Assembly (NCBI GenBank): GCA_963704565.1
Contig: OY969917.1
Location: forward strand, 2,232,001-2,296,000
Reading direction: 5' to 3'
Source: Rhodoblastus sp963704565
GTDB taxonomy: Bacteria > Pseudomonadota > Alphaproteobacteria > Rhizobiales > Beijerinckiaceae
DNA length: 64,000 bases
Shown: piece by piece, positions 50,745 to 62,093 of the stretch
Layout of the letters: each line of letters begins with the position of its first letter
Numbering within the stretch: position 1 is the stretch's first letter
Translations under genes and position numbers: made by a program
Notes under the pieces: generated by a model
Told to the model about the DNA's origin: nothing
What the model saw: the letters and a program-made list of their open reading frames with translations, nothing else
Database searches by the model: none

Positions 50745-51139
50745 CCCTGCAGAAGGGAGAAGGGCGCATACGGTCGATTATGGAAACTGCGCTTAACGGC
50801 TCTGGATGAGACATTCGCCGACCCGAGCAGGATCGTCAGCAATGAGCCGGAAGCCGAAGTCCTGTCTCTATCCAACACAAATTATCTGGCATCAGCAGGC
50901 GGCAAATTCGCACGCATGAATTTCTTAAAGACGGTCTCTCGAACCGATCGACGCCGTTGAACTCGGCAAGCCAACATACCTGCTCGCCGTAAATCACCGA
51001 GTTTTGACAATGATGTGCTCGGGAATGTCGCCAAGGCGATGGGCCTGCGGACTGGTATTTTTTTTGGAAATCACTGTACCCCTTTATGTTCTGTTCGCTG
51101 CGCAGTCAAGTTCTTCACCTTCAACCTCCCAAGGCGGCC
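50745..51139. other. intergenic DNA with no recognisable gene
   Basis: 395 bp at the transition from AT-richer to GC-rich DNA. No supported gene, tRNA or terminator was seen. This could be one border of the transferred segment. Confidence 0.45.
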
Positions 51140-51649
51140 ATGACCTTCCCCGCACCGATCCGCGCCTTTTCGCCCTTTTCCTCCACCACCATTCTCGTGC
51201 CCCGCGCCGGCGCCCGACCTTTAAGGGTCGAAAAAGTCAAGCCGCGCGCCGCCGCGCCGAAAACGGGAGCTTTCGGCCTCAGCGCCGAGCCTCGCCCCGC
51301 CGCGCGGACGGTCACGGTCCACGTTCCCGCTCCGCCGCCGGCTTCCGTGCTTTATGTCCCGACCCCGAAAGGCCTGGTGCGATCCGAGGCTTACGAGGAA
51401 TGGCTCGATCGGGCCGCGCGCCGGCTCAACGCCCAGAAGCCGGGCAGGATCGGCGCGACTTATGCGCTGGAGGTCGTCGCGCCGCGCAAGGCCGCCGCCC
51501 GCCAGTTCGGCGCGCTGGAGCGCCCGCTGGTCGAGCTTCTCGCCCGTTGTCGGGTCATTCGGCGCGGCCTGACGCCGGAATGTATCAGCGCGAGCTATGG
51601 CGCCGGCGCCGAACTGACGCTGACCGTCAGCGACTTTTTCACCGCCTGA
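51140..51649 (+). CDS. RusA-like protein lacking canonical catalytic aspartates
   Basis: 169 residues from ATG 51140 (AAGGCGGCC upstream). The core follows the RusA Holliday-junction resolvase layout: VRSEAYEEWLDRAARRLNAQ, YALEVVAPRKAAARQFGALE, RPLVELLARCRVIRRGLTPE. Where RusA has R-D-x-D-N and D-D, this protein has RQFGA and RRG, so the metal-binding aspartates are absent. It could still bind junctions. The Pro/Ala-rich N-terminus (about 60 residues) is extra. It overlaps a long open frame in another phase that is not real. Confidence 0.55.
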   Translation: MTFPAPIRAFSPFSSTTILVPRAGARPLRVEKVKPRAAAPKTGAFGLSAEPRPAARTVTVHVPAPPPASVLYVPTPKGLVRSEAYEEWLDRAARRLNAQKPGRIGATYALEVVAPRKAAARQFGALERPLVELLARCRVIRRGLTPECISASYGAGAELTLTVSDFFTA

Positions 51650-51675
51650 ATTCTCCTCCAAATTCCGAGCGCCAA

Positions 51676-52362
51676 ATGAGCAGACCCCGCAACAGCAAAA
51701 TCTCCCTGCCCCAACTCGCCTGCCTGGAGCCGCAATCGCGCGAAAGCGCGCGGCGCGCGCTGCAAAAATTCGAGCGCGCCGGCGCCCGCGCTCCGCAGGC
51801 GCCCAGCCCCGAGCGCCTGTTGCGTGCGGGCGGCGCCGCGCGAATCGAAGTCTTCTCCGAAGCGGTGGAGATTTCGCGCGGCGACAAATTTTTATCCGAA
51901 ACGGTCGATTGCGTGCGGATGCGGCTCGACGACGGGCCGCTGGCGCGGCTGCGCGACCGCAACCAGCTCGACCGCGCCGACAAGGCGCGCAATTTCGCTC
52001 TCGCCCAGGCCGGCGAGAAATATCGCGAATGCTTTTTTCGCGCCGGCCTCGATCCCCTGCGCACGCTCGATCCGTCGCAGGAGGTCAAATCGGCTTTTTC
52101 CCCCAATGGCCTGTGGCGTTGCGAGAGCCAGATCGAAAATCTGCAAAAATTCCGCGCCGCGCGCGAGGCGATCCCCGAGGATTTCCGCGAACCGCTGGCG
52201 GCGATCGTGCTCGAAGACCGCGAAATCGTCGATGTCGGCCGCGAAATCGGCGCCTATAAGGACGCCAAAATGGCCGGCGCCGTCGCCCTCTTCATCCTGC
52301 GCCGAGGCCTCACCGCCCTTGCCCGCCACTACCGGCTGATCTCGCCCACGGGGGCCGTCTAA
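51676..52362 (+). CDS. possible DUF6456-type phage-associated protein
   Basis: 228 residues from ATG 51676 (MSRPRNSKISLPQLACLEPQ). The C-terminal part (AGEKYRECFFRAGLDPLRTL, EDREIVDVGREIGAYKDAKM, AVALFILRRGLTALARHYRL) looks like the helical DUF6456 domain seen in alphaproteobacterial phage and regulator proteins. It lies 26 bp after the RusA-like gene and is probably co-transcribed. May mark the early region of the former prophage. Identification is tentative. Confidence 0.55.
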   Translation: MSRPRNSKISLPQLACLEPQSRESARRALQKFERAGARAPQAPSPERLLRAGGAARIEVFSEAVEISRGDKFLSETVDCVRMRLDDGPLARLRDRNQLDRADKARNFALAQAGEKYRECFFRAGLDPLRTLDPSQEVKSAFSPNGLWRCESQIENLQKFRAAREAIPEDFREPLAAIVLEDREIVDVGREIGAYKDAKMAGAVALFILRRGLTALARHYRLISPTGAV

Positions 52363-52365
52363 GCT

Positions 52366-52647
52366 TCAAGCCGCCGAGGGCGCGACCTCGGCGGCGATTT
52401 TTTTGCCCAGCTCAGCTTCGGTTTGCGCCAATTCATAGGTGGTTTGCAGATTCATCCAGAAACGCGGGTTATTCCCGAAATAGCGCGCCAGCCGCAATGC
52501 CGTCTCGGGACTGATGCCGCGTTTGCCGTTCAGGATTTCCGAAATCCGTCCCGAATTGGTGCGCAGCGCCAAGGCAAGCGCATTCGCGGAAAGCCCTCGC
52601 GCCGACAATTCGCGCCGGAGAATCCGTCCAGGATGTATCGGCCTCAT
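52366..52647 (-). CDS. higA: HigA-family antitoxin
   Basis: 93 residues. Xre-type helix-turn-helix (GLSANALALALRTNSGRISE, ILNGKRGISPETALRLARYF) preceded by the HigA signature HPGRILRREL, and followed by WMNLQTTYELAQTEAELG. It follows the toxin gene by 4 bp, the inverted order typical of higBA. Binds the toxin and represses the operon. Confidence 0.94.
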   Translation of the reverse strand: MRPIHPGRILRRELSARGLSANALALALRTNSGRISEILNGKRGISPETALRLARYFGNNPRFWMNLQTTYELAQTEAELGKKIAAEVAPSAA

Positions 52648-52651
52648 CTTT

Positions 52652-52936
52652 TTAGCCCCTGTGATAATCGACGATTTCTACGTCCCAGGCGTCGCCGTCA
52701 GCAAAACGGAAACACACCCTCCACGGTCCGTTGATCGTCATCGCCCAGAGATCTTTCCTGTCCCCGCTCAACTTGTGCAGGCCGACCGATTTCAGTGGAC
52801 TGAGATCGGTCAGCGATGTCGCCGCGTCAAGCGCCGCGATCATTTCTTCGGCCGCCTCCGCATCCATGCCCGAAAATTTGTTCTTGCCGTCCTCGGCAAA
52901 CCTTCGCGTGGCGGAATTGGCCCAGGTTTTGATCAT
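52652..52936 (-). CDS. higB: HigB/RelE-family toxin
   Basis: 94 residues (MIKTWANSATRRFAEDGKNK, LKSVGLHKLSGDRKDLWAMT, GPWRVCFRF). Matches HigB-type plasmid maintenance killer toxins, which are ribosome-dependent mRNA endonucleases. Paired with the antitoxin immediately downstream. Probably stabilises the mobile island. Confidence 0.93.
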   Translation of the reverse strand: MIKTWANSATRRFAEDGKNKFSGMDAEAAEEMIAALDAATSLTDLSPLKSVGLHKLSGDRKDLWAMTINGPWRVCFRFADGDAWDVEIVDYHRG

Positions 52937-52993
52937 TCGTGGAACGTATGACGCGGGCCATTATACGTCAAACATAACGTCGGGGGAAATTTC

Positions 52994-53932
52994 TTACGGG
53001 CCTTCCAGCCGCCGCGTCAGCTCCCGCGCGATTTCCAGTTCGCGCGTGAACGGCCCCGCCGCCGAAACTTTTATCGCGGCGGCGCGCGAAAAACCTTCGG
53101 CTCCGAAACGGGCGCGGACCGATTCCTCCACCCAGGCCTTTTCCTGCGCCCGGCGGCGCGATAAAAACGCGCCGCTACGCTCGGCCCAGGCGCGGTGATC
53201 GGCCAAGGCCCGGTGCAATTCCGCCATGCCGTCGCCGCGCGCCGCCGAGGCCAGGATCACCGGAACCCGCCAGTCGTCGTCGCGCGCGAACAGCGTCAGA
53301 GCGCCCTGGACCTCGCTTTTGGCGCGGTGGGCGGCCTCGCCCATATCGGCCTTGGTGACGACGACAATATCGGGCAATTCCATCACGCCCGCCTTCATGA
53401 ATTGCAGCGAATCGCCCGAGCCCGGCTGGACGCAGAGGATCACGCAATCCACGGCGAAGGAAATATCGGCTTCCGACTGGCCGATGCCGACGCTTTCGAT
53501 CAGCACCCGGTCGAATAAAGCGCGCATCAAGGCGGCCGCCGCGATGGTCTGGTCGGAAAGGCCGCCGAGCCGGTCGCGCGCCGCCATCGAGCGGACGAAA
53601 ACGCCCTGATCCTCCGGGTCGGTCGCCATGCGCGCGCGGTCGCCCAGCAGCGCGCCGCCGGTGCGCCGCGACGACGGATCGACGGCGATCACCCCAATGG
53701 TCTCGCCCCGCCCGCGCCAGTCGCGCAGCAGCGCATTGGTCAGCGTCGATTTGCCGACGCCCGGCGGCCCGGTGAGGCCGGCCGTATGGGCGCGGGTTTG
53801 CGCCAGAGCGGCGTCGAGCAGTTCAGCCAGCTCCGCCGTCCCCGCATGGGTTTCGATCAAAGCCAAAGCCCGCGAAAGACCGCGTTTGCCGCTGGCGGCG
53901 ATGCTGTCGAGATTGGGAAAAGGCGCGGGCAT
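52994..53932 (-). CDS. meaB: MeaB, methylmalonyl-CoA mutase-associated GTPase
   Basis: 312 residues from ATG 53932 (GAGG 4 nt upstream); a GTG at 53947 overlapping yjbQ is the alternative. G3E-type P-loop: Walker A GPPGVGKST (residues 55-63), DPSSRRTGGALLGDRARM, LIESVGIGQSEADI, and the base-recognition motif VTKAD. It chaperones adenosylcobalamin loading of methylmalonyl-CoA mutase. The mutase genes are not in the window. Confidence 0.95.
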   Translation of the reverse strand: MPAPFPNLDSIAASGKRGLSRALALIETHAGTAELAELLDAALAQTRAHTAGLTGPPGVGKSTLTNALLRDWRGRGETIGVIAVDPSSRRTGGALLGDRARMATDPEDQGVFVRSMAARDRLGGLSDQTIAAAALMRALFDRVLIESVGIGQSEADISFAVDCVILCVQPGSGDSLQFMKAGVMELPDIVVVTKADMGEAAHRAKSEVQGALTLFARDDDWRVPVILASAARGDGMAELHRALADHRAWAERSGAFLSRRRAQEKAWVEESVRARFGAEGFSRAAAIKVSAAGPFTRELEIARELTRRLEGP

Positions 53933-53943
53933 CGGACCTCGGG

Positions 53944-54372
53944 TCACTCGCCCATCGCATGTAAAACCACCTCGCGTTTATGCGGGGCGCGGCGGTGCTC
54001 GAACAGGTAAATCCCCTGCCACGCGCCCAGCAACAGCGCGCCGTCGGCGAAGGGAACGGTCAGGTGAGCGGGCGTCAGCGCCGCGCGCAGATGCGCCGGC
54101 ATGTCGTCGGGGCCTTCGTTCTCATGGCGGTAGAGGCCGCGCCCCTCCGGCGCGATGCGGTCGAAAAAGGCGAGCAGATCGTCGCAGACAGAAGGGTCGG
54201 CGTTTTCCTGAATGAGCAGGGAAGCCGAGGTGTGCCGGCAGAAAATCGTCATTTGCCCGAGCGACAGGCCGCTGGCGCGCAAGAAACCGCGCGCCTCGCC
54301 GGTGAATTCGAACAGGCCGCGCCCGCGCGTCGAAATCGAAATTTTCTGCTGGGCCTGGCGCATAATCACCAC
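53944..54372 (-). CDS. YjbQ/UPF0047-family protein
   Basis: 142 residues. Conserved UPF0047 motifs: MTIFCRHTSASLLIQENADP and ALLLGAWQGIYLFEHRRAPH with the C-terminal histidines. Members show weak thiamine-phosphate synthase activity, but the physiological role is unclear. It overlaps the upstream end of meaB (GTGA). Confidence 0.93.
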   Translation of the reverse strand: MVIMRQAQQKISISTRGRGLFEFTGEARGFLRASGLSLGQMTIFCRHTSASLLIQENADPSVCDDLLAFFDRIAPEGRGLYRHENEGPDDMPAHLRAALTPAHLTVPFADGALLLGAWQGIYLFEHRRAPHKREVVLHAMGE

Positions 54373-54380
54373 CTCTTAAA

Positions 54381-54430
54381 CGTCATGGCCGTCCCCGGAC
54401 TTGTTCCGGGGATTTGTCCCGGCCATGACG
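54381..54430. repeat. interspersed palindromic element
   Basis: Outer stem CGTCATGGCC / GGCCATGACG encloses an inner hairpin TCCCCGGA / TCCGGGGA. This nested layout resembles intergenic palindromes scattered in many Hyphomicrobiales genomes. It lies between ppdK and yjbQ and could terminate or stabilise transcript ends. Confidence 0.75.
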
Positions 54431-54452
54431 GATGATGCGCGAAATCGGCGCT

Positions 54453-57131
<2,679 letters not shown>

Positions 57132-57264
57132 GATCGTTTCCTCATGCCGCCAAAATCGTCCGCGCCGTCGGTCAAAGGCGCCGGAGAATGGTAGAGCTTT
57201 CGGGCTTACCATCTCGGCGGAGCAAAAGCCAAGCGTCGGAAACGGTCGCCGCCCTAGACTAAAG

Positions 57265-57834
57265 TCAGGGGCGCAGTTTCAAAGCCAGCGCAATCCAGCT
57301 CGCGCCATAGAAAACCAGATCGACGCCGAAAAGAATGCCGAGCACGAAGAGAGTATTGCCCGGCCAGCCGGCGAGGATCAGGGCGCCGAGCAGGGTGGTG
57401 ACCACGCCGGCCAGCACGATGAAGGCCTTGGGCCCCGCTGGCAGCTTGAAGCCCAGCCAGATGCGCGCGACGCCCGCGATCAGAAAGCCCGCGCCGACCA
57501 CCGCTGTCAGCGCGGCGGCGGCGACGACCGGCCGGGCCAGCGCGAAGGCGCCAAACACCAGATAGAACAAGCCGCTGACAACCCAGAGAAAAAACGAAGG
57601 CCAGTCGCGCGAGTTGAAGCCCAGGACGATCTCGAAGCCGCCGGCCAGGATCAGCATGAAGGCGACCATCAGAACCACCGCCAGGGTCGAAACCGCAGCC
57701 ATGGTCAAAGCGGCGAGGCCGAAGGCGAGGCATAAGGCCCCAAAGGCGAAAAACCAGCCCCAGCGGGCGCGCAGGCGATGAATCGCCTCGCCTAAAGTAT
57801 GACGCGGCTCCAATCCCGGCATGTCCTGGCTCAT
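57265..57834 (-). CDS. HdeD-family membrane protein
   Basis: 189 residues from ATG 57834 (MSQDMPGLEPRHTLGEAIHR). Six hydrophobic segments arranged as three repeats, e.g. WFFAFGALCLAFGLAALTM and LILAGGFEIVLGFNSRDWPS, typical of DUF308/HdeD proteins. HdeD contributes to acid resistance in enterobacteria; the role here is unknown. Divergent from dxs. Confidence 0.88.
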   Translation of the reverse strand: MSQDMPGLEPRHTLGEAIHRLRARWGWFFAFGALCLAFGLAALTMAAVSTLAVVLMVAFMLILAGGFEIVLGFNSRDWPSFFLWVVSGLFYLVFGAFALARPVVAAAALTAVVGAGFLIAGVARIWLGFKLPAGPKAFIVLAGVVTTLLGALILAGWPGNTLFVLGILFGVDLVFYGASWIALALKLRP

Positions 57835-58093
57835 GGCTCGCTCCCGTGAACAAGATTTTCCGGCCCGCCGGAAAGCTGTCCGGATCAAATCCGCCGGCGG
57901 CCCGGCCGTCAAGCTATCTTGCGCTGACCACTTGAGCTTGACCGATGTGATTCGACCGCGAGAGCCGCCCGCCGCGCGGCGAAGGGCCGGCGACAAAATG
58001 CGGTCGCGCGATTGCCCCTCGCGCTTTCAGCGTGTAAAGCAGCTTTTTCGCGCTTCTAGTCATGGGGGGAGCGGCATATTGATCGAGTGCGCC

Positions 58094-60010
58094 GTGAACA
58101 ATGTTTCAACGACCCCTGTCCTCGACAGGGTGAAAATCCCCGGCGACCTGCGCCGGCTGCCGGAATCCGACCTGCGCGCGGTCGCCGAGGATCTTCGGCG
58201 CGCCACGATCGACGCGGTTTCGGTCACCGGCGGCCATCTCGGCTCCAGCCTCGGCGTCGTCGAACTGACCGTCGCGCTTCATTATGTCTTCAACACGCCG
58301 AAGGACCGGATCATCTGGGACGTCGGCCATCAGGCCTATCCGCACAAGATTCTCACCGGCCGGCGCGACCGCATCAAGACCCTGCGCCAGGGCGGCGGCC
58401 TGTCCGGCTTCACCAAGCGCGCGGAAAGCGAATACGATCCTTTCGGCGCCGCTCATTCCTCGACCTCGATATCGGCCGGCCTTGGCATGGCGGTGGCGCG
58501 CGATCTCTCGGGCGGCGACAACCATGTCATCTCGGTGATCGGCGACGGCGCGCTCTCGGCGGGCATGGCCTATGAGGCGATGAACAACGCCGGGGCGTCG
58601 CGCGCCCGCCTGGTCGTCATCCTCAACGACAACGACATGTCGATCGCGCCGCCGGTCGGCGCCATGTCGGCCTATCTCGCCCGCCTGTCCTCCGGCCGCG
58701 CTTTTCTCAAGCTGCGCGACGCCGGCAAGACGATCGCCCGCCGCCTGCCGAAACCCGTGGAAAACGCGATCACCCGCGCGGTCGAACACGCCCGGAACTA
58801 TGTCACCGGTGGCACCCTGTTCGAGGAGCTGGGCTTCTATTACATCGGCCCGATCGACGGCCACAATCTCGACCATCTGCTTCCGGTGCTGAAGAACGTC
58901 CGCGACGCCGACGTCGGCGGGCCGGTGCTGATCCACGTCGTGACCCAGAAGGGCAAGGGCTACGCCCCCGCCGAGGCCGCCGAGGACAAATATCACGGCG
59001 TCAACAAATTCGACGTGGTGACCGGAACCCAGGTCAAGCCCAAGGCCAATGCGCCGTCCTACACCAAGGTTTTCGGACAGTCGCTGGTCAAGGAAGGCGA
59101 AAAGGACGACAAGATCGTCGCCATTACCGCCGCCATGCCCAACGGGACGGGCGTCGACCTGTTCCAGCAGGCTTTCCCCAAGCGCAGCTTCGATGTCGGC
59201 ATCGCGGAACAGCATGCGGTGACCTTCGCCGCCGGCCTCGCGACCGAAGGGTTCAAGCCCTTCTGCGCCATTTATTCGACCTTTTTGCAGCGCGGCTACG
59301 ATCAGGTCGTGCATGATGTGGCGATCCAGAACCTGCCCGTGCGCTTCGCCCTCGACCGCGCCGGCCTCGTCGGCGCCGACGGCGCGACCCACGCCGGCTC
59401 CTTCGACGTCGCCTATCTTGGAATCCTGCCCAACATGGTGGTGATGGCCGCCGCCGACGAAGCGGAGCTGGTCCATATGGTCGCCACCGCCGCGGCTTAC
59501 GACAAGGGCCCGATCGCCTTCCGCTATCCGCGCGGCAACGGCGTCGGCGTCGATTTGCCGCAGGAGGGCAAGCCGCTCGAAATCGGCAAGGGCCGCATCA
59601 TGCGGCAAGGCGACAAGGTCGCCATCCTGTCGCTGGGCGCGCGGCTCGCGGAGGCTTTGGACGCCGCTGAGATCCTGGCGACGCAGGGCGTTTCGGCCAC
59701 AATCGCCGACGCCCGTTTCGCCAAGCCGCTCGATGTCGAGCTGATCCGCAAACTCGCCCGCACGCATGAGGCGCTGATCACCGTCGAGGAAGGCTCGATC
59801 GGCGGCTTCGGCTCTTTCGTCGCCCAGCAATTGGCCGAAGACGGCCTGCTCGACGGCGGCCTGCGCTTCCGCGCCATGGTCCTGCCCGACGTCTTCCTCG
59901 ACCACGACAAGCCCGAGACCATGTACGCCAAGGCCGGGCTCGACGCCAAGGGCATCGCCGCCAAGGCTTTTGAAGCCCTCGGCCGGCAAGCCGCGATCAA
60001 GACGGCGTGA
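58094..60010 (+). CDS. dxs: 1-deoxy-D-xylulose-5-phosphate synthase
   Basis: 638 residues from GTG 58094, which matches family N-termini (TTPVLDRVKIPGDLRRLPES). A TTG at 58079 has a better GGGGAG ribosome site and would add five residues. TPP-binding motif GDGALSAGMAYEAMNNAG, catalytic Glu in GIAEQHAVTFAAGLA, and the C-terminal transketolase domain (LITVEEGSIGGFGSFVAQQL) are intact. First enzyme of the MEP isoprenoid pathway. Its stop overlaps the tlyA start. Confidence 0.97.
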   Translation: MNNVSTTPVLDRVKIPGDLRRLPESDLRAVAEDLRRATIDAVSVTGGHLGSSLGVVELTVALHYVFNTPKDRIIWDVGHQAYPHKILTGRRDRIKTLRQGGGLSGFTKRAESEYDPFGAAHSSTSISAGLGMAVARDLSGGDNHVISVIGDGALSAGMAYEAMNNAGASRARLVVILNDNDMSIAPPVGAMSAYLARLSSGRAFLKLRDAGKTIARRLPKPVENAITRAVEHARNYVTGGTLFEELGFYYIGPIDGHNLDHLLPVLKNVRDADVGGPVLIHVVTQKGKGYAPAEAAEDKYHGVNKFDVVTGTQVKPKANAPSYTKVFGQSLVKEGEKDDKIVAITAAMPNGTGVDLFQQAFPKRSFDVGIAEQHAVTFAAGLATEGFKPFCAIYSTFLQRGYDQVVHDVAIQNLPVRFALDRAGLVGADGATHAGSFDVAYLGILPNMVVMAAADEAELVHMVATAAAYDKGPIAFRYPRGNGVGVDLPQEGKPLEIGKGRIMRQGDKVAILSLGARLAEALDAAEILATQGVSATIADARFAKPLDVELIRKLARTHEALITVEEGSIGGFGSFVAQQLAEDGLLDGGLRFRAMVLPDVFLDHDKPETMYAKAGLDAKGIAAKAFEALGRQAAIKTA

Positions 60011-60738
60011 GCGCGACCACCCGCGCCGATGTCGCTTTGGTCGAACGCGGCTTGTTCGCCAGCCGCGCCAAGGCGCGCGAGGCGATCGAGGCCGGCTTCG
60101 TCATCCTCGACGGCCGCCCGGTCGCCAAGCCTTCCGAGCCTGTGCCCGAACACGCGCGGCTTGAAGCCCGCCCGGCCTATCCCTGGGTGTCGCGCGGCGG
60201 CGTCAAACTCGCGGCGGCGCTCGACGCTTTTTCCATTGATCCCGCCGGCAAGACGGCGCTCGACATCGGGGCCTCGACCGGGGGCTTCACCCATGTGCTG
60301 CTGACGCGCGGCGCGGCGCATGTGACCTGCGTCGATGTCGGCCATGGCCAGCTTCACCCCAAGATTGCAGCGGATGCGCGGGTAAAATCGCTGGAAAAGC
60401 GCGACGCCCGGACCCTTTCGGCCGACGACCTTCCCGCCCCGCCGCAATTGATCGTCGGCGACGTGAGCTTCATTTCGCTGGAAAAAATCCTGCCGCCGGT
60501 CCTGGCGCTCGCCGCGCCTCGGACCGAAGCCGTTTTCCTGATCAAGCCGCAATTCGAAGTCGGGCCGGAACTGGTCAGGAAAGGCCTTGTCCGCGATGAG
60601 GCCGCCCAAAAAGCCGCCTGCGAAAGAATCGCGGCGCTGTTTGAAACGCTGGGCTGGAAGGTGATCGGGTTGATCCCCTCGCCGATTGCGGGCGGCGACG
60701 GCAATCGGGAATTTTTGTTGGGGGCGCGACGTGATTGA
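60007..60738 (+). CDS. tlyA: TlyA-family rRNA methyltransferase
   Basis: 243 residues from GTG 60007, overlapping the dxs stop. N-terminal S4 domain (LVERGLFASRAKAREAIEAG) and an FtsJ-like SAM domain (WVSRGGVKLAAALDAF, ALDIGASTGGFTHVLLTRG, LIVGDVSFISLEKILP, FLIKPQFEVG). The K-D-K-E type residues are in place. TlyA 2'-O-methylates cytidines in rRNA; the link with dxs is common in alphaproteobacteria. Confidence 0.94.
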   Translation: MSATTRADVALVERGLFASRAKAREAIEAGFVILDGRPVAKPSEPVPEHARLEARPAYPWVSRGGVKLAAALDAFSIDPAGKTALDIGASTGGFTHVLLTRGAAHVTCVDVGHGQLHPKIAADARVKSLEKRDARTLSADDLPAPPQLIVGDVSFISLEKILPPVLALAAPRTEAVFLIKPQFEVGPELVRKGLVRDEAAQKAACERIAALFETLGWKVIGLIPSPIAGGDGNREFLLGARRD

Positions 60739-62007
60739 GCTGAACGCCCTGCTCGACATCGAAAAACTCGGCGCGCGCGGCGAAGGCGTCAGCCGTGGGC
60801 CGCACGGCCTGATTTTCACCCCCTACGCCTTGCCGGGCGAAAAATCCGCGCCGAGGTGGATGGCGAGCGCGGCAAACTCGTCGAGGTGCTGACGCCCTCT
60901 CCCGACCGGGTCGCGGCACCCTGCCCGCATTTTACGCAATGCGGCGGCTGCGCCGTGCAAACTCTTGCACAACCGGCCTATCGCGCCTGGAAAAGCGGTA
61001 TCGTCGCGGACGCCTTGCGCAACGCGGGAATCGACGCTGAAGTCGCGCCGCTCGTCGCGGCCTGGGGCGCGGGGCGCCGGCGCGCCACCTTCCATTCCCG
61101 CAACGACCAGCGCGGCGCGCCCCATGTCGGCTTCATGCAGGCGCGCAGCCATCGCATTTACGAACTCGATTCCTGTCCGATCCTCGCGCCGGAAATGGCC
61201 GGCGCCCTGTCCGCCGCGAGGCGGATCGCGGAAATCCTCAAAAATCTCGACAAGCCGCTCGATCTCCTCGTCACCGCCTCGCTCAACGGTCTCGATCTCG
61301 ACATGCGCGGCTGCGGCGCGCTGGATTTCGCCCTCGAACAGACGTTGATCGGCGCGGCAGGCGACCTCGACCTCGCCCGCATTTCCAACCACGGCCTGGC
61401 CCTGATCGAACGCCGCGCGCCAAAAATCCTCATAGGCCGCGCCCACGTCGCGCCGCCGCCCGGCGCCTTCCTCCAGGCCACCGCCGCCGGCGAGGAGGCC
61501 TTGGCGCGTCTCGTCCTCGACGCCGTGGGCGGCGCGAAAAAGACCGCCGATCTTTTTTGCGGCATTGGAGCCTTCGCGCTCCGGCTGGCGGAAAAGGCGG
61601 AAGTTTTCTGCGTCGAAGGCGAAGCGGGCGCGCTCGCCGCCTGCCTGCGCGGCGCGCGCGATACCCCTGGCCTGCGCGAGATCAAGGGCGAACGCCGCGA
61701 CCTGTTCGCCCGTCCGCTGCTCGCCGCCGAACTGGCGTCTTTCGACGCCGTCATCTTCGACCCGCCGCGCGCCGGCGCCGAGGCGCAGGCGCGGGAACTG
61801 GCGAAAAGCGACGTTGCGACCCTTGTCGGCGTGTCCTGCAGCCCGCAGACTTTCGCCCGCGACGCCAAAATCCTGATCGCCGGAGGCCTTGCGCTGGAGC
61901 GCGTCACGCCGGTTGACCAATTCCTGTTTTCGCCCCATGTGGAATTGGTCGGCGTGTTCCGCAAAGCGCCGGCGAAATCCGCCCGCAAGCGCCGCCTGCT
62001 TGGCTAG
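60731..62007 (+). CDS. RlmD/RumA-type 23S rRNA uracil-C5 methyltransferase with frameshift in the TRAM domain
   Basis: The 5' part from GTG 60731 (overlapping tlyA) encodes the TRAM domain (IEKLGARGEGVSRGPHGLIF, TPYALPGEK) and then goes out of frame at an AAAAA run (60840-60844). One more A would restore GEKIRAEVDGERGKLVEVL and continue into the 383-codon frame that starts at GTG 60856. That frame has the Fe-S cysteines (CPHFTQCGGC), the SAM motif DLFCGIGAFALRLA and the catalytic VSCSPQTFARD. Either a real frameshift, a homopolymer error, or use of the internal start. Confidence 0.85.
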
Positions 62008-62020
62008 CGCGGTCTCCATT

Positions 62021-62041
62021 CCCTCCCCCTTGTGGGGAGGG
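62021..62041. repeat. intergenic GC-rich hairpin
   Basis: CCCTCCCC / GGGGAGGG with a 5-nt loop, followed by GTGAGGGTGGGGG-type sequence. This motif resembles intergenic repeats frequent in Hyphomicrobiales. It lies between the methyltransferase and the FAD enzyme and may act in transcript ending. Confidence 0.7.
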
Positions 62042-62093
62042 TGAGGGTGGGGGTAACACGCTTCCAAGCGAAGATTCCAACGAGATTCTTACG

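Noticed and set aside
51086..51112. Second LexA box upstream of the RusA-like gene
   Set aside because: Two GTTC/GTTC-like tetramers are present but with wrong spacing (not N7).
51004..52362. 452-codon plus-strand frame as one gene
   Set aside because: Its first half is the wrong phase of the RusA-like gene; only the part from 51676 has good codon use and a plausible start.
58106..59989. 627-codon minus-strand open frame
   Set aside because: Antisense shadow of dxs produced by high GC at third positions; no recognisable motif.
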